DNA of 64,000 nt from Amycolatopsis sp. FDAARGOS 1241 (GCF_016889705.1 NZ_CP069526.1:868001-932000); one strand, 5' to 3'; counted from the stretch's first letter, positions 45,327 through 55,552 are shown. Made by a program: numbers and translations. Notes: generated by a model not told the origin, from the sequence alone.

Positions 45327-46417
45327 CGGTTCGTCTCCGTGTCGATCGCGGCGTCGACGGTGACCGGGACGGCAGCCGTGTCGGCCGAAGTGGCGCTGAA
45401 CAGTTCGGCCGGGTCGTGGCCGATCACCTGCTCGGTGAAGTGGCAGGCCGCCCACTGCGTGCCGGGGCCGGCCACCAGGCGCGGCTCCTCCTCGTTGCAG
45501 ATGTCCTGGGACAGCGGGCAGCGCGGGCTGAACGGGCAGCCCGGTGGCATGTTCGTGGTCGCGGGCGGCGAGCCGGTGATCGGCGTGAGCCGATCGGTCT
45601 TCACGTCGAGCCGGGGCAGGCTGCCCAGCAGGCCCAGCGTGTACGGCATGCGCGGCGTGTAGAAGATCTCGTCGACGCTGCCGGACTCGACCACCTTGCC
45701 CGCGTACATCACGTGCACGCGGTCGGCCTGGCCGGCGATCACGCCGAGGTCATGGGTGATCAGCACCATCGCCGCGCCCGTCTCCTTCTGCGCCGCCTGC
45801 AGCGCTTCGAGGATCTGGGCCTGCACGGTCACGTCGAGGGCCGTCGTGGGCTCGTCGGCGATGATCACGTCCGGGTTGTTCGCCATGGCGATGGCGATCA
45901 CGACGCGCTGGCGCATACCGCCCGACAGCTGGTGCGGATACTCGTCCGCACGTTGCTTCGGGTTCGGGATGCGGACCAGGTCCAGTAGGTCGATCGCCTG
46001 CTTCTTCGCCACGTCCTTGCGCACGTCGTGGTGCGCGGTGATCGCCTCGGCGATCTGGTCGCCCACGGTGTACACGGGGTTCAGCGAGGTCATCGGGTCC
46101 TGGAAGACCATCGAGATGCCCTTGCCGCGGACCTTGTTGAGCTCCTTCTCGCTCGCCTTCAGCAGCTCCACGCCGCCGAAGCGGATGGAGCCGGAGACCT
46201 TGGCGGTGCGCGGCAGGAGACCCATCACGGCCATCGACGTCACGGACTTGCCGGAGCCGGACTCACCGACGATGCCGAGCACCTCGCCGCGCTGCAGCTG
46301 GTAGCTCACGCCGCGCACGGCGTTGACCACGCCCTCGCCGGTCGGGAACTGGACGGTCAGGTCCTCCACCACGAGGACGGGGTCGCCGCCGCGGGTGTTG
46401 GCGTCGTACTCGGTCAT
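45323..46417 (-). CDS. oligopeptide/dipeptide ABC transporter ATPase (DppD/OppD type)
   Basis: 364 residues. Walker A GIVGESGSGKSVTSMAVMGL, Q-loop ISMVFQDPMTSLNPVYTV, signature LSGGMRQRVVIAIAMA, Walker B VIIADEPTTALDVTVQ, and PPGCPFSPRCPLSQDIC near the C-terminus. Overlaps the permease stop and the second ATPase start, both by ATGA. Confidence 0.93.
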   Translation of the reverse strand: MTEYDANTRGGDPVLVVEDLTVQFPTGEGVVNAVRGVSYQLQRGEVLGIVGESGSGKSVTSMAVMGLLPRTAKVSGSIRFGGVELLKASEKELNKVRGKGISMVFQDPMTSLNPVYTVGDQIAEAITAHHDVRKDVAKKQAIDLLDLVRIPNPKQRADEYPHQLSGGMRQRVVIAIAMANNPDVIIADEPTTALDVTVQAQILEALQAAQKETGAAMVLITHDLGVIAGQADRVHVMYAGKVVESGSVDEIFYTPRMPYTLGLLGSLPRLDVKTDRLTPITGSPPATTNMPPGCPFSPRCPLSQDICNEEEPRLVAGPGTQWAACHFTEQVIGHDPAELFSATSADTAAVPVTVDAAIDTETNR

Positions 46418-47373
46418 GCGCGCACCTTCGTCTGCTGGGGGTCGAACGCGTCCCTCAGGCCGTCCCCGATGAAGTTGATCGTCAGCGCGATCAGGATGAT
46501 GAAGACACCCGGGAAGTAGAACAGCCACGGGCGGGTGTCGACCGCCGTCTGCGCGGTGCTGACGAGCAGGCCGAGCGACGTGTCGGGCGGCTGCACGCCG
46601 AAGCCGAGGAACGACAGCGCGGTCTCGAGCAGGATGCCGATCGACACCAGGATCGTCAGGTTGACGATGATCGCGCCCAGTGCGTTGGGCACGAGGTGCC
46701 GGAAGATGATCCGGGCGTCGCTCGCGCCGAGGGCCTTGGAGGCTTCGACGAACTCCTTCTCGCGCAGCGACAGCACGACGCCACGGGCGACCCGGGAGAC
46801 GTACGCCCAGTACAGACCGGCGATGACCACCGCGATCAGCCACCACGTGCCACCCACCTGGTGGGCCAGCACGGCGGCGACCGCGAGCAGCGGCAGCGTC
46901 AGCACGAGGTCGGCGATGCGCATCAGCAGGGTGTCGATCCAGCCGCGGTAGTACCCCGCGACCGAACCCCAGATCGTGCCGACGACGGTCGCGAAGATCG
47001 CGATGAGGACCGAGATCTGCAGCGAGATCTGCGTGCCGCGCATCACCTGCGCCAGGGTGTCGTGGCCGACGGCGTCGGTGCCGAACGGGTGCTCACCCGA
47101 CGGCGGAGCCGAGTTGTCCTGCGTGATGTCGGCCGGGCCGTACTTCCAGACCAGCGGGCCGACGTAGGCGAACAGCACGATGAGGACGAACACCACAAGG
47201 CTGATCATCGCCAGCCGGTGCTGGAGGAAGCGGCGGAAGACCAGCTGGGCCTGGCTGCGTTCCTTGACGGTGAACTCCCGCTCGGGGGCGACCTGCGGGG
47301 TCTGCGGGTCGTCCGGGGCGAGGCGGGAAGAGCCCAGGGTGGTGGGCGTGGCGGAGATCGCGTCGTCAGGCAT
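46414..47373 (-). CDS. oligopeptide/dipeptide ABC permease (DppC/OppC type)
   Basis: 319 residues. N-terminal cytoplasmic tail of about 50 residues, then FLQHRLAMISLVVFVLIVLF and five further helices. The EAA loop is EFVEASKALGASDARIIFRH. The PPSGEHPFGTDAVGHDTLAQ block is a hallmark of OppC-type permeases. Starts eight bases inside the DppB-type gene. Confidence 0.92.
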   Translation of the reverse strand: MPDDAISATPTTLGSSRLAPDDPQTPQVAPEREFTVKERSQAQLVFRRFLQHRLAMISLVVFVLIVLFAYVGPLVWKYGPADITQDNSAPPSGEHPFGTDAVGHDTLAQVMRGTQISLQISVLIAIFATVVGTIWGSVAGYYRGWIDTLLMRIADLVLTLPLLAVAAVLAHQVGGTWWLIAVVIAGLYWAYVSRVARGVVLSLREKEFVEASKALGASDARIIFRHLVPNALGAIIVNLTILVSIGILLETALSFLGFGVQPPDTSLGLLVSTAQTAVDTRPWLFYFPGVFIILIALTINFIGDGLRDAFDPQQTKVRA

Positions 47374-48346
47374 AGCGGATCCTCGGGTCGAGCAGGCCGT
47401 AGAGCAGGTCGGCGATGAGGTTGAGCAGGATGATGAACGTGGCCGCGATGAGCAGCCATGCCTCCACGGCGTAGACGTCGCTCTGCTTGATCGCGTTCAG
47501 CAGGAAAGCGCCCGCGCCCTGCCATTGGAACACGGTTTCGGTCACGACGGCGCCACCGAGGATGGCGCCGATGTCCAGGGCGGTCACGGTGGTGAGCGGG
47601 ATGAGCGCGTTGCGCAGCGCGTGCCGGCGGGTCACCGTCCAGCGGGGCAGGCCCTTGGCGCGGGCCAGCCGCACGTAGTCGCTGTTCAGGACCTCGAGCA
47701 TCGACGCGCGCTGGAAGCGGCTCCAGGCCGCGTACGAGGTCAGCGCCAGTGAAATGGTCGGCAGGATCAGGTGGCCGAATACATCGCCGACTTGGGACCA
47801 GAACCCGCCTGTCGTGATGATCGACGACGAGCCGATCGTGAAGAAGATCTGATCACCGACGGACGTGTTGATCCCGATGCCGATCTGCTTGAGCACGATC
47901 GCGAACCAGAACGACGGCATCGACAGGAACAGGAAGCCGAAGAACGTCGCGGTGTAGTCGAACTTCGAGTACTGGCGGGCCGCGCTGATCACGCCGATGA
48001 GCACGGCGAGGATCAGGGCCACGATCATGGCCAGCACGATCAGCCGCAGGGTGATGCCGAAGCGGCCCCAGATCTCGTGGCCGATGTTGAGGTTCGACTG
48101 CACCGACGGGCCGAAGTCGCCTCGGAAGATGCCGACGATCCAGTTCCAGTAGCGCTCGAAGATGGGCTGGTCGAGGTGCAGCCGGATGCGCTCGAGCTCG
48201 ATGACGCGCGGGGGCGGCGGCGGGTTTCTCTGGATCAGATAGCTCAGCGGGTTGGCCGACAGGGAAACCATCACGAACACGACGAACGTCGAGACGATCA
48301 GGATCGGCACCGAGACGAGGAGCCGGCGCAGTGCGAAGGCAAGCAT
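47366..48346 (-). CDS. oligopeptide/dipeptide ABC permease (DppB/OppB type)
   Basis: 326 residues. N-terminal LAFALRRLLVSVPILIVSTF is typical of OppB. Six membrane helices; EAA loop DYVRLARAKGLPRWTVTRRH. C-terminal LLYGLLDPRIRYA. It follows the second binding-protein gene, with a hairpin between them. Confidence 0.92.
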   Translation of the reverse strand: MLAFALRRLLVSVPILIVSTFVVFVMVSLSANPLSYLIQRNPPPPPRVIELERIRLHLDQPIFERYWNWIVGIFRGDFGPSVQSNLNIGHEIWGRFGITLRLIVLAMIVALILAVLIGVISAARQYSKFDYTATFFGFLFLSMPSFWFAIVLKQIGIGINTSVGDQIFFTIGSSSIITTGGFWSQVGDVFGHLILPTISLALTSYAAWSRFQRASMLEVLNSDYVRLARAKGLPRWTVTRRHALRNALIPLTTVTALDIGAILGGAVVTETVFQWQGAGAFLLNAIKQSDVYAVEAWLLIAATFIILLNLIADLLYGLLDPRIRYA

Positions 48347-48468
48347 GGAGGTCTTCCTGCTCTGGACGGTGTTTCTGCCGGCGACCGCCGCTGGTGGTGG
48401 CAGGGCCTGGCGACGAGACGGGGCAAATCTGGAGTTCGGGATGAAGCGGTCGAGCTAAACGGACATAC

Positions 48469-48501
48469 GGTGGGGGGCCGGCAACCTGCCGGCCCCCCAC
48501 C
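48469..48501 (-). terminator. hairpin between binding-protein gene and permease genes
   Basis: Perfect 15-bp stem (48469-48483 with 48487-48501; core GGGGGGCCGGCA) and a three-base loop, 32 bases after the binding-protein stop. All genes downstream read the same way, so partial read-through would keep the binding protein more abundant than the membrane parts. Confidence 0.75.
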
Positions 48502-48532
48502 GGTTGTCCTGCGGGAATCTACCGGGTGGTGA

Positions 48533-50281
48533 TCACTTCCGGATGCCCCACTCCGCCATGTTGTACACCGGCGCGTCCAGCGTCGAGTTGTTGCGGATGT
48601 TGGCGATCTTGTCCGAGGACGCGATGAAGGTCGGCTTCTGGTAGAGCGGAAGCACGTACGCGTCGTTCGACATGATCTGGTCGGCCTGGTTCAGCAGGTC
48701 CGCGGCCTTGGTCTGGTCGGTCTCGGCGTTGGCGTCGGCGATCAGGCTGTCGACCTGCGGGTTGCTGTACTTGCCGTAGTTGCTGCCCTGACCGGTGACC
48801 CAGTTCTGGACGGCGCCCGCGAACGGGAACGGCGAGGCGACCCAGGCGAACACGATGATGTCGTAGTCGCCGGTGGTGGTGGTGTCACCGAGGTCGTCGG
48901 TGGACTGCACGTTCACCGTCACGCCGAGCTGCTTGGCGGCCTGCGCGAACAGCTCGCACTCGTCCTGGCGGATCTGGTTGCCGACGGTGTAGCGGATGCG
49001 CATCGGCGCGACGTTCTTGCCCGACGGGTCCACCAGCTGCGTGCCGTTGATCTTGTAGCCCGCGTCGGTCAGGATCTTCTTGGCCTTCTCGATGTCACCC
49101 GAGCCCTGGCCGGTGGACGAGACCACGTCCTTGTAGCCGGCCTGCTGCGGCATGAAGTTGTGGTTCTCGAGCGGCTGCACCTTGTTGGTGAACTGGCCGA
49201 CCGTCTTGGCGATGATGTCCTTGCGGTTGATCGCCGTGAACAGCGCCTGCCGCAGCGGCTTCTGCGCGAGGAACTGGTTCTTCAGGTTGAAGTCGTAGTG
49301 CTCCCAGGTCAGGCCGAGGCCGATGAACGACGAGACGTTCGGCATGTTCTTGACCTGGTTCACCAGGTCGACCTGCGGCTGCGGGTAGATGACCTGGACC
49401 TCGTTGTTCTGCAGGGCGGTGGGCTCCTGCGTGGCGTCGGTGATCACGCGGAAGATCACGCTCGACAGGTGGGGCTTGGCACCCCAGTACTTGTCGTTCG
49501 GGACCTCGGTGACCGACTGGTTGTTCACGAACTTCGAGATCTTCCAGGGGCCGCCGGTCCAGGTCGGCACGGTGTCGCCGAACCACTTGTACGACGCGGC
49601 CAGGCCGGCCGGGGTGTTGATGTCACCGTGCTGGGAGGCCAGGTGGGCGGGGTACATCGCGCCCGAGGAGCTCCACAGCTGGCGCCAGTCGGTGAACGGC
49701 TTGGAGAAGGTGACCGTCACGGTCTTGCCGTTGTCCGAACCTTCGACCTTCGACACCTGGTCGTAGCCCGAGGTGCTGGCCGCGGCGCAGTCGGGGCAGT
49801 CCTTGCCGTTCTGGACCTTCCAGTTGTAGACGAAGTCGTCCGCGTTGAACGGCGTGCCGTCGTCCCAGACCGCTTTCGGGTTGATCTTGTAGACGACCAC
49901 CTGCGGGTTGGTGCTGGTGACGTCGGCGGACTCCACGAAGTCCTTGTTCAGCACCGGCTTGAGGTCCGGCGTCGAGTAGAAGGTGTAGGGCAGGATGCCC
50001 TTGGTGACCATGCCCGTCTCGAAGACGTTGCCCTCGGCCGAGGTGACGTTCCAGTTGGGGATGTTCTTCTCGATGGCGAACGTGACGTCGCCGCCCTGCT
50101 GCAGCTGGTCAGCCTGCGCCGCGTTGCAGCTGTTCGGGTTCTGGTCGCAGTCGGCGAATGCCTGCCCGGTCTGCACAGCGCTGTTGCCGCCCCCACCGCC
50201 GCCACAGGCGGAGAGCAGAAGGGCCGCGCCCGCGACGAACGCACCGAGCTTCACGGCGCGCGACCTAGTCGTCACTAACAT
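48533..50281 (-). CDS. oligopeptide-binding lipoprotein (SBP family 5)
   Basis: 582 residues. Lipobox LLLSACGG after KLGAFVAGAALLLSACG. Family-5 blocks: YKINPKAVWDDGTPFNADDF, VTVTFSKPFTDWRQLWSS, TWTGGPWKISKFVNNQSVTE, and RQALFTAINRKDIIAKTVGQ. AAGGAG lies six bases before ATG 50281. It heads the oppBCDF-type cluster and delivers substrate to it. Confidence 0.92.
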   Translation of the reverse strand: MLVTTRSRAVKLGAFVAGAALLLSACGGGGGGNSAVQTGQAFADCDQNPNSCNAAQADQLQQGGDVTFAIEKNIPNWNVTSAEGNVFETGMVTKGILPYTFYSTPDLKPVLNKDFVESADVTSTNPQVVVYKINPKAVWDDGTPFNADDFVYNWKVQNGKDCPDCAAASTSGYDQVSKVEGSDNGKTVTVTFSKPFTDWRQLWSSSGAMYPAHLASQHGDINTPAGLAASYKWFGDTVPTWTGGPWKISKFVNNQSVTEVPNDKYWGAKPHLSSVIFRVITDATQEPTALQNNEVQVIYPQPQVDLVNQVKNMPNVSSFIGLGLTWEHYDFNLKNQFLAQKPLRQALFTAINRKDIIAKTVGQFTNKVQPLENHNFMPQQAGYKDVVSSTGQGSGDIEKAKKILTDAGYKINGTQLVDPSGKNVAPMRIRYTVGNQIRQDECELFAQAAKQLGVTVNVQSTDDLGDTTTTGDYDIIVFAWVASPFPFAGAVQNWVTGQGSNYGKYSNPQVDSLIADANAETDQTKAADLLNQADQIMSNDAYVLPLYQKPTFIASSDKIANIRNNSTLDAPVYNMAEWGIRK

Positions 50282-51063
50282 TCATTCTCCTTGCTCGACG
50301 CCGTCGCGGGTTTGCGAGGCGACCTCTTCCTGACCGCGAGCTTCGATGTAATCGAGTTAGCTCACCGTAGTCGTGCAACCTAGGCAGTGGACAGCCGTCA
50401 AAACTATCGATCCGGACACGCTCAGTGAGATCGTGATGGAACAGCAATCTCGTCTTGCCTAGGCCCACCTCGGTTTCTGCGCCCGATCGACTACAGCGGG
50501 TAGCTGATCGTCGATCAGTGCGGAGGCCGGTCGGGGGACAGCCACGGCTCGGTTGGTCATTCGGCTCGGGGGACAATAACCGACGCGTTCCTCGTTGTGG
50601 ACCCCGCGAATGGACTAGTCACACAGCCGTGACAAACCGGAAGTGAACAGGAATTAACCTGATCTCGTGAACGCCCGCGATCGTTTACCCGACTGCGGGC
50701 CGGAGCGCCTGTCGGCCGCTATTCCCGGACCTCGGCGGGCGGGGCCGGAACCCGGTGAGCGGAACGTTCCGGGACTCGGAACGGCCGGGCCGGGAGGCCG
50801 TACGGGCTTCTTCGTTGCGGATGACGCCGTCTGCGGCGGGTCGCGCAGGGGGCTTCACGCGCGGTTTGGACCGGTGCACGGTGCAGCGGGCTCAGCCGGT
50901 CGGCAGCGCAGTCTGGCGTGCCTTCGACCGCGGTGAGTGCAGCGGACGTCTCGGCGGGCACCCGCCAGTCCTGCCCGGACGGGTTCGGACCACCTCTCGG
51001 GTGACGCGGTCTCGCGGGCTCCGGCGGCGGACGGCCACACCGGGGTTCATTAACCTGGAGACC
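50282..51063. other. 782-bp intergenic region between divergent genes, no gene supported
   Basis: It separates the divergent binding-protein and mshB genes. The part next to the binding-protein gene (50282-50660) is less GC-rich and probably holds its promoter; CCTAGG occurs at about 50380 and 50458. Open frames at 50667-51060 are not convincing: they lack ribosome sites, and the one in frame with mshB reads as Arg/Gly-rich text. Confidence 0.5.
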
Positions 51064-51888
51064 GTGATCCGGAAGCTTCTGCTCGTGCACGCGCACCCCG
51101 ACGACGAGACCATCACGACCGGCGGTGCGATCGCCCGGTACGCCGCCGAGGGGGCCGAGGTTTCGGTCGTCACGTGCACCCTGGGCGAGGAGGGCGAGAT
51201 CGTCCCGCCGCGGCTGGCGCTGCTGGCGGCGGACGCGGCTGACCAGCTCGGGGGGTACCGGTCGGGTGAGCTGGCGGCAGCGTGCGCGGCGCTGGGCGTC
51301 ACGCGGCACGAGTACCTCGGCGGGATCGGGCGCTGGCGTGATTCGGGCATGGCCGGGACGCCGGCGGCGGAGCACCCGCGGGCGTTCGCCGCGGGTTCGG
51401 CCGAGGCGCAGGCCGCACAACTGGGTGAGCTGCTCGACGAGCTGCGGCCCCAGGTGGTGGTCACCTACGACTCCTTCGGCGGCTACGGGCACCCCGACCA
51501 CATCCGCGCCCACGACATCACGATGGCCGCCGCGCCGCGCGCGAAGTCGGTGCAGCGCGTCTTCCACGTGGTGCACTCGCGGGCCGCGGTCGACGCCGGG
51601 CTCGCCGAGTTGCGAGACCACGGCTCACCCTTCCGGATACCGGCCGCGGCCGAGCTCCCGGGCACTCCGGATGAGAAGGTCACGACGGTGCTCGACATCG
51701 CGGCCCACCTGCCGGCGAAGTACGCGGGCCTGCGCGCCCACGAAACGCAACTGACCGTAGTAGAGGAGAAGGTGACCCACTTCGCGCTGACCAACGACGT
51801 CGCGCAGCCGATCCCGCCCGCCGAGTACTTCGTGCTCGCCCACGGGGACGCGGCCGGCGCGGAGACCGACTTGTTCGGCGGGCTGTGA
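51064..51888 (+). CDS. mshB: MshB, mycothiol biosynthesis deacetylase
   Basis: 274 residues. Zinc motif VHAHPDDETITTGGAIARYA at the N-terminus and the third ligand in YDSFGGYGHPDHIRAHDITM. Length and the HEYLGGIGRWRDSGM region fit N-acetyl-1-D-myo-inositol-2-amino-2-deoxy-glucopyranoside deacetylase, which removes the acetyl group in mycothiol synthesis. GTG 51064 is used because family members start here; the upstream open frame is not protein-like. Its stop overlaps the next start (GTGA). Confidence 0.93.
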   Translation: MIRKLLLVHAHPDDETITTGGAIARYAAEGAEVSVVTCTLGEEGEIVPPRLALLAADAADQLGGYRSGELAAACAALGVTRHEYLGGIGRWRDSGMAGTPAAEHPRAFAAGSAEAQAAQLGELLDELRPQVVVTYDSFGGYGHPDHIRAHDITMAAAPRAKSVQRVFHVVHSRAAVDAGLAELRDHGSPFRIPAAAELPGTPDEKVTTVLDIAAHLPAKYAGLRAHETQLTVVEEKVTHFALTNDVAQPIPPAEYFVLAHGDAAGAETDLFGGL

Positions 51889-52289
51889 CGATGGCCGAGC
51901 CGCTCACGTCCGATCAACGCCTGATGCTGGGCGTGCTCAGCCTCGACGCCGTGCTGCTGGCCCTGCTCGAACTGTTCTTCCTCCCGTTGCGCGTCGGCAC
52001 GCTCGGGCAGGTGCCGCTGCCGGTGACGGTGCTCGTCGGCGCCGTCGCCACGCCGTGGTTGGTGCTGACGGCCGCGAAGCTCGTGCGGCCCGGGCTGTCG
52101 TGGGTGCCGCTCGCCGTGTGGGCCGCTGTGATCTTCGTCGTCGGGCTGACCGGCCCGGGTGGTGATCTCGTCCTGATCCAGGACTGGCGCGCGATCCTGC
52201 TCCTCGGTGCCAGTGCGCTGCCCGCGGCGCTCGTGCTCGGCGGCGGGCTCGGCCGGGCGGCTGGTGCGAAGGGACGCCGACGTGGCTGA
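51885..52289 (+). CDS. DUF6113-family membrane protein
   Basis: 134 residues with four membrane helices, including LDAVLLALLELFFLPLRVG, VTVLVGAVATPWLVLTAAKL, WVPLAVWAAVIFVVGLTG and AILLLGASALPAALVLGGGL. It is the usual small gene behind mshB in actinobacteria; function unknown. Coupled to mshB and overlapping the next gene by eight bases. Confidence 0.75.
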   Translation: MTMAEPLTSDQRLMLGVLSLDAVLLALLELFFLPLRVGTLGQVPLPVTVLVGAVATPWLVLTAAKLVRPGLSWVPLAVWAAVIFVVGLTGPGGDLVLIQDWRAILLLGASALPAALVLGGGLGRAAGAKGRRRG

Positions 52290-53058
52290 GGCCATTTCGG
52301 ACCGGCACCTCGTGGCGGTGCTGCGCCCGTTCGTCCGCGCCTGCGCGCCGGTGCTCGACGCGCTGCGCGAAGCCGACCCGTTCGGCCTCCGCGCCCGCGC
52401 CGATCAGGAGAAGCTGGACGCCGGTGCGAAGAAGAAGGTGCTCGACGCGCTCACGTCGGTGAAGGTACCCGGCACCGCCGCGTGGGGTGCGATGGACATC
52501 GACCAGCGCGCGGGCTGGTGGATCAACCGCGTCGGCACGCTCACGGCGGCGCTGACCTCCATCCCCGGCCTCGGCGGCGCGCTCGCCGACCGGCTGCCGG
52601 TGCAGGACGCGCTCGGCGCCGCTTCGCAGGGGTTGCTGCTGTGCGCGATCGCCGGAGAGTACGGCGTGACCGACGTCGGCAGCCGCGTCCGGCTGATCGC
52701 GGCGGTGCTCTTCGATCGCGACGTCGACCCGGTGCTCGCCGGCGGCAAGAACGCCGACGAGTCCGCAGAGGACAGTGAAGCCGCGCGGCTCACCGAAGAG
52801 CTCACCGAGTCCGAGCGCACCCGCGGCAAGGTGACGGTGCGCGCCGTCGCCGGCACGCTGTGGCGGCTCGGCCGCTCGCTGCTGAGCCTCAGCGACGAAC
52901 TCGAGAAGCGCCCGCGCGGCCGCTTCTACCACCGCGCGCTCGGGCTGGTGCCGGTCGTCGGCGCGGCGGGCGACTACTTCGGTGAGCGCTCCGGGCTCAA
53001 GGTCGTGTGGAAGCGCGCGCACGAGTGGCTCATGGCCAACTCGTTCTGGGCGCGCTAG
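52282..53058 (+). CDS. conserved hypothetical protein behind mshB
   Basis: 258 residues from GTG 52282. Soluble and mostly helical, with GTAAWGAMDIDQRAGWWINR, DRLPVQDALGAASQGLLLCA and LVPVVGAAGDYFGERSGLKV. No enzyme motif recognised. Its TAG stop lies inside the 6-bp target duplication of the inserted IS481 element, so the coding sequence is intact. Confidence 0.7.
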   Translation: MAEAISDRHLVAVLRPFVRACAPVLDALREADPFGLRARADQEKLDAGAKKKVLDALTSVKVPGTAAWGAMDIDQRAGWWINRVGTLTAALTSIPGLGGALADRLPVQDALGAASQGLLLCAIAGEYGVTDVGSRVRLIAAVLFDRDVDPVLAGGKNADESAEDSEAARLTEELTESERTRGKVTVRAVAGTLWRLGRSLLSLSDELEKRPRGRFYHRALGLVPVVGAAGDYFGERSGLKVVWKRAHEWLMANSFWAR

Positions 53059-53177
53059 CTGTACTGCTGGGGGAGGTTGCGATCGTGGTGACACGTGATC
53101 GGATGATTTTGGTGTGTGGGAGGGCCTGCGGGTTCGGGGTGGATTGCGGCATCTGCACCGACTGCCCTGGAGGCCTC

Positions 53178-53851
53178 GTGACCCACGCGAACGCACCCCT
53201 GACCCCGACCGGCCGACTGCGCCTGGCTCGCTGCGTGGTCGAGGACGGCTGGCCGTTGCGCCGGGCGGCCGAACGGTTCCCGGTGTCGACTTCCACCGCT
53301 GCCCGCTGGGCCGGCCGCTACCGTGACCTCGGCGAAGCCGGCATGGCCGACCGGTCCAGCCGCCCGCGCACCAGCCCGAACCACACCCCGTCCAGGACGG
53401 AACGGCGGGTCATCAAGGTCCGGGTCCTGCGCCGATGGGGACCGGCCCGAATCGCCGACCTGCTCACCCTCAACCCGTCCACGGTGCACCGGGTCCTGTC
53501 CCGCTACCGGCCGGCCCGGCCGGCGCATCTGGACCGGGCCACCGGCGCCCCGGGTCCGTCGCTACGAGCACCCCGCGCCCGGCGATCTGGTGCATGTCGA
53601 TATCAAGAAGCTGGGCAACATCCCCGACGGCGGCGGCCACAAGGACCTCGGCCGCGCCGCCGGACGCCGCAACAGCGGTCAACGTGGCCACAGCTACGCC
53701 CACCTGCACAACGCCGTGGACAACCACTCCCGGCTGGCCTACAGCGAAATCCTGCCCGATGAGACCAAAGAAACCGCTGTCGCGTTCTGGACTCGGGCGC
53801 ACGCGTTCTTCACCTCAGCCGGGATCACTATCCAGCGAGTCCTGACCGACA
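53178..53851 (+). pseudogene. IS481-family transposase, N-terminal part
   Basis: GTG 53178 has GGAGG five bases upstream. HTH region RLRLARCVVEDGWPLRRAAE, then TERRVIKVRVLRRWGPARIA. One extra G in the GGGTCC near 53550 shifts the frame, after which APGDLVHVDIKKLGNIPDGG, AHLHNAVDNHSRLAYSEILP and TIQRVLTD of the DDE core follow. The sequence stops abruptly at the second catalytic Asp region, where the first IS110 element begins. Confidence 0.85.
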
Positions 53852-55552
53852 TTCAAGCTGGGTGTGCGGCGTTGAGCCTGTCTCGTCGGCCGGCGGGAGG
53901 GATCGGGGTCGTCCGGCACCCGCCTGTGAACGTTGTTTGACCGAGTGGAGCGCTGCGCGACTCCTTGCCTGTTGACCATGCTGGCGGGCGGGGCCACTGC
54001 CGGAGTTCGAGATGCCCTGTTAGGAACCCGGTGACCATGTCCTGATCGAGGCGGATGTGGATCCCTGTTAGCGAATGTCTGGTGCGGCTCGGACTCCCAC
54101 GGCGGTGCGGCGGCCGGATCCGAATTCACGCGAGCAAGGGAGCCGGCATTGATCGTTCGGATGGGCATCGACCTCGCGGTCCGCGCGCAGCACCAAGCCA
54201 GCATGGCCGACGAGCAGGGACGCGTGCTCTGGTCCGGGCACCGTTTCCGCACCCGCAGCGAGGAACTGGATCGGTTGTGGGCACGGCTGCCCGACGGCGT
54301 CACGGCTGCGGAGGTGACGGTCGTGATGGAGCCGACCCGCAACGCGTGGGTTCCGTTGGCCGCGTGGTTTCGCCGACGGGGCGCGACGGTGGTGCTGGTG
54401 TCCGCAGAGCGGTCGGCGGATCTGCGCGCCTACTACGCCAAACACACCAAGAGCGACCGGATGGACTCGGTCCTGCTGGCCCGGCTGCCGTTGCTGCACC
54501 CCGAAGGACTCCATCCCGAGCGGGGCACGGGGCCGGGCGATCCGCTGCGGCGCGCGACGAAACTGCACTCCACGCTGGTCCAGCGCCGCACCGCCGGCCT
54601 CGCCCGGCTCGATGCGCTGCTGGAGATCCTGGGACCGGACTGGCATGCCGCCCTCAGCGGCGATCTGGCGAACAAGACTCCGCTGCGGTTCCTCGCCGCC
54701 GGCTACGCCGACCCACACGCCGTCCGTCGCCTCGGCCGTGCGCGGTTGGCCCGATTCTTCTACCGGCACTCCCGCGGCGCCTGGGGCGACCCGGAAGCCG
54801 ACAGGGTCCTGGCCGCAGCCGCCGCGACCACCGAATTGTGGGGCGAGGAACTGGCCTTTGCCGAGCTGGCCGACGACATCGCCGTCGAAGCCCGCCTCGC
54901 GCTGGCGATCACCGATGAAATCAAAGATGTCGACGAACGTATCGCCGTCCTGGTCGCCGAACGTGACCCCGAAGGGCTCATCACCTCCGCGCCCGGCGTC
55001 GGACCCGTGACCGGGGCAGTCATTCTCGGACGGCTCGGCAACGTCAACCGGTTCTCGTCCTTGGCAGCAGTCCGCGGTTTCAGCGGCCTTATTCCGTCGC
55101 TGAACGCGTCCGGCGTCTCCGGCAGCCACGGCGGCCCGACCAAACGCGGCGACGCCCTGCTCCGCGAAGCATTGTTCATGGCCGCCAGCCAGGCGCGCCG
55201 CCACGACCCCACCTTGGCCGCGAAGTATCACCGGCTGATGGTCGAAGCCGGCAAGCACCACAACTCTGCGCTCTGCCACATCGCAACCACCCTGCTGACC
55301 CGCATCGCATCATGCTGGAAAAACCACACGCCCTACCAGCTGCGCGACGTCAACGGCACACCCGTCACCGCGATCCAAGCCGGCGACATCATCGCCCAGC
55401 GATACACCGTTCCGGAAGACATTCGCCGATCACACAGGACAACCGGAGTGGGGACGGGCCAGCGAAACAAGAAGTCGCCAAGCGCTCCATCGACCGGCCC
55501 GTCCAACACCCACGCTAAACCCCACCAAGCGGCTTGACATCCCTTAGGAACG
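53852..55552 (+). mobile_element. IS110-family element 1, inserted in the IS481 transposase
   Basis: The IS481 codons for VLTD end at 53851 and resume with the NGSCYRS codons near 55553, which fixes the insert at about 1.7 kb. It carries one intact transposase gene. No clear inverted ends are visible, as usual for IS110. Ends are uncertain by two or three bases because of shared CA. Confidence 0.8.
54149..55537 (+). CDS. IS110-family transposase, intact
   Basis: 462 residues. N-terminal DEDD domain: MGIDLAVRAQHQASMADEQG, VVMEPTRNAW, and HTKSDRMDSVLLARL. C-terminal Transposase_20 domain: SAPGVGPVTGAVILGRLG, AAVRGFSGLIPSLNASGVSG, KRGDALLREALFMAASQARR. TTG 54149 has AAGGGAG six bases upstream; ATG 54161 is an alternative. 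It is unrelated at close range to the second IS110 transposase. Confidence 0.9.
   Translation: MIVRMGIDLAVRAQHQASMADEQGRVLWSGHRFRTRSEELDRLWARLPDGVTAAEVTVVMEPTRNAWVPLAAWFRRRGATVVLVSAERSADLRAYYAKHTKSDRMDSVLLARLPLLHPEGLHPERGTGPGDPLRRATKLHSTLVQRRTAGLARLDALLEILGPDWHAALSGDLANKTPLRFLAAGYADPHAVRRLGRARLARFFYRHSRGAWGDPEADRVLAAAAATTELWGEELAFAELADDIAVEARLALAITDEIKDVDERIAVLVAERDPEGLITSAPGVGPVTGAVILGRLGNVNRFSSLAAVRGFSGLIPSLNASGVSGSHGGPTKRGDALLREALFMAASQARRHDPTLAAKYHRLMVEAGKHHNSALCHIATTLLTRIASCWKNHTPYQLRDVNGTPVTAIQAGDIIAQRYTVPEDIRRSHRTTGVGTGQRNKKSPSAPSTGPSNTHAKPHQAA

Noticed and set aside
50667-50936. 89-residue plus-strand ORF upstream of mshB, and an N-terminal extension of mshB from 50755
   Set aside because: No ribosome site, biased composition; MshB proteins start at the VHAHPDDE-proximal GTG 51064.
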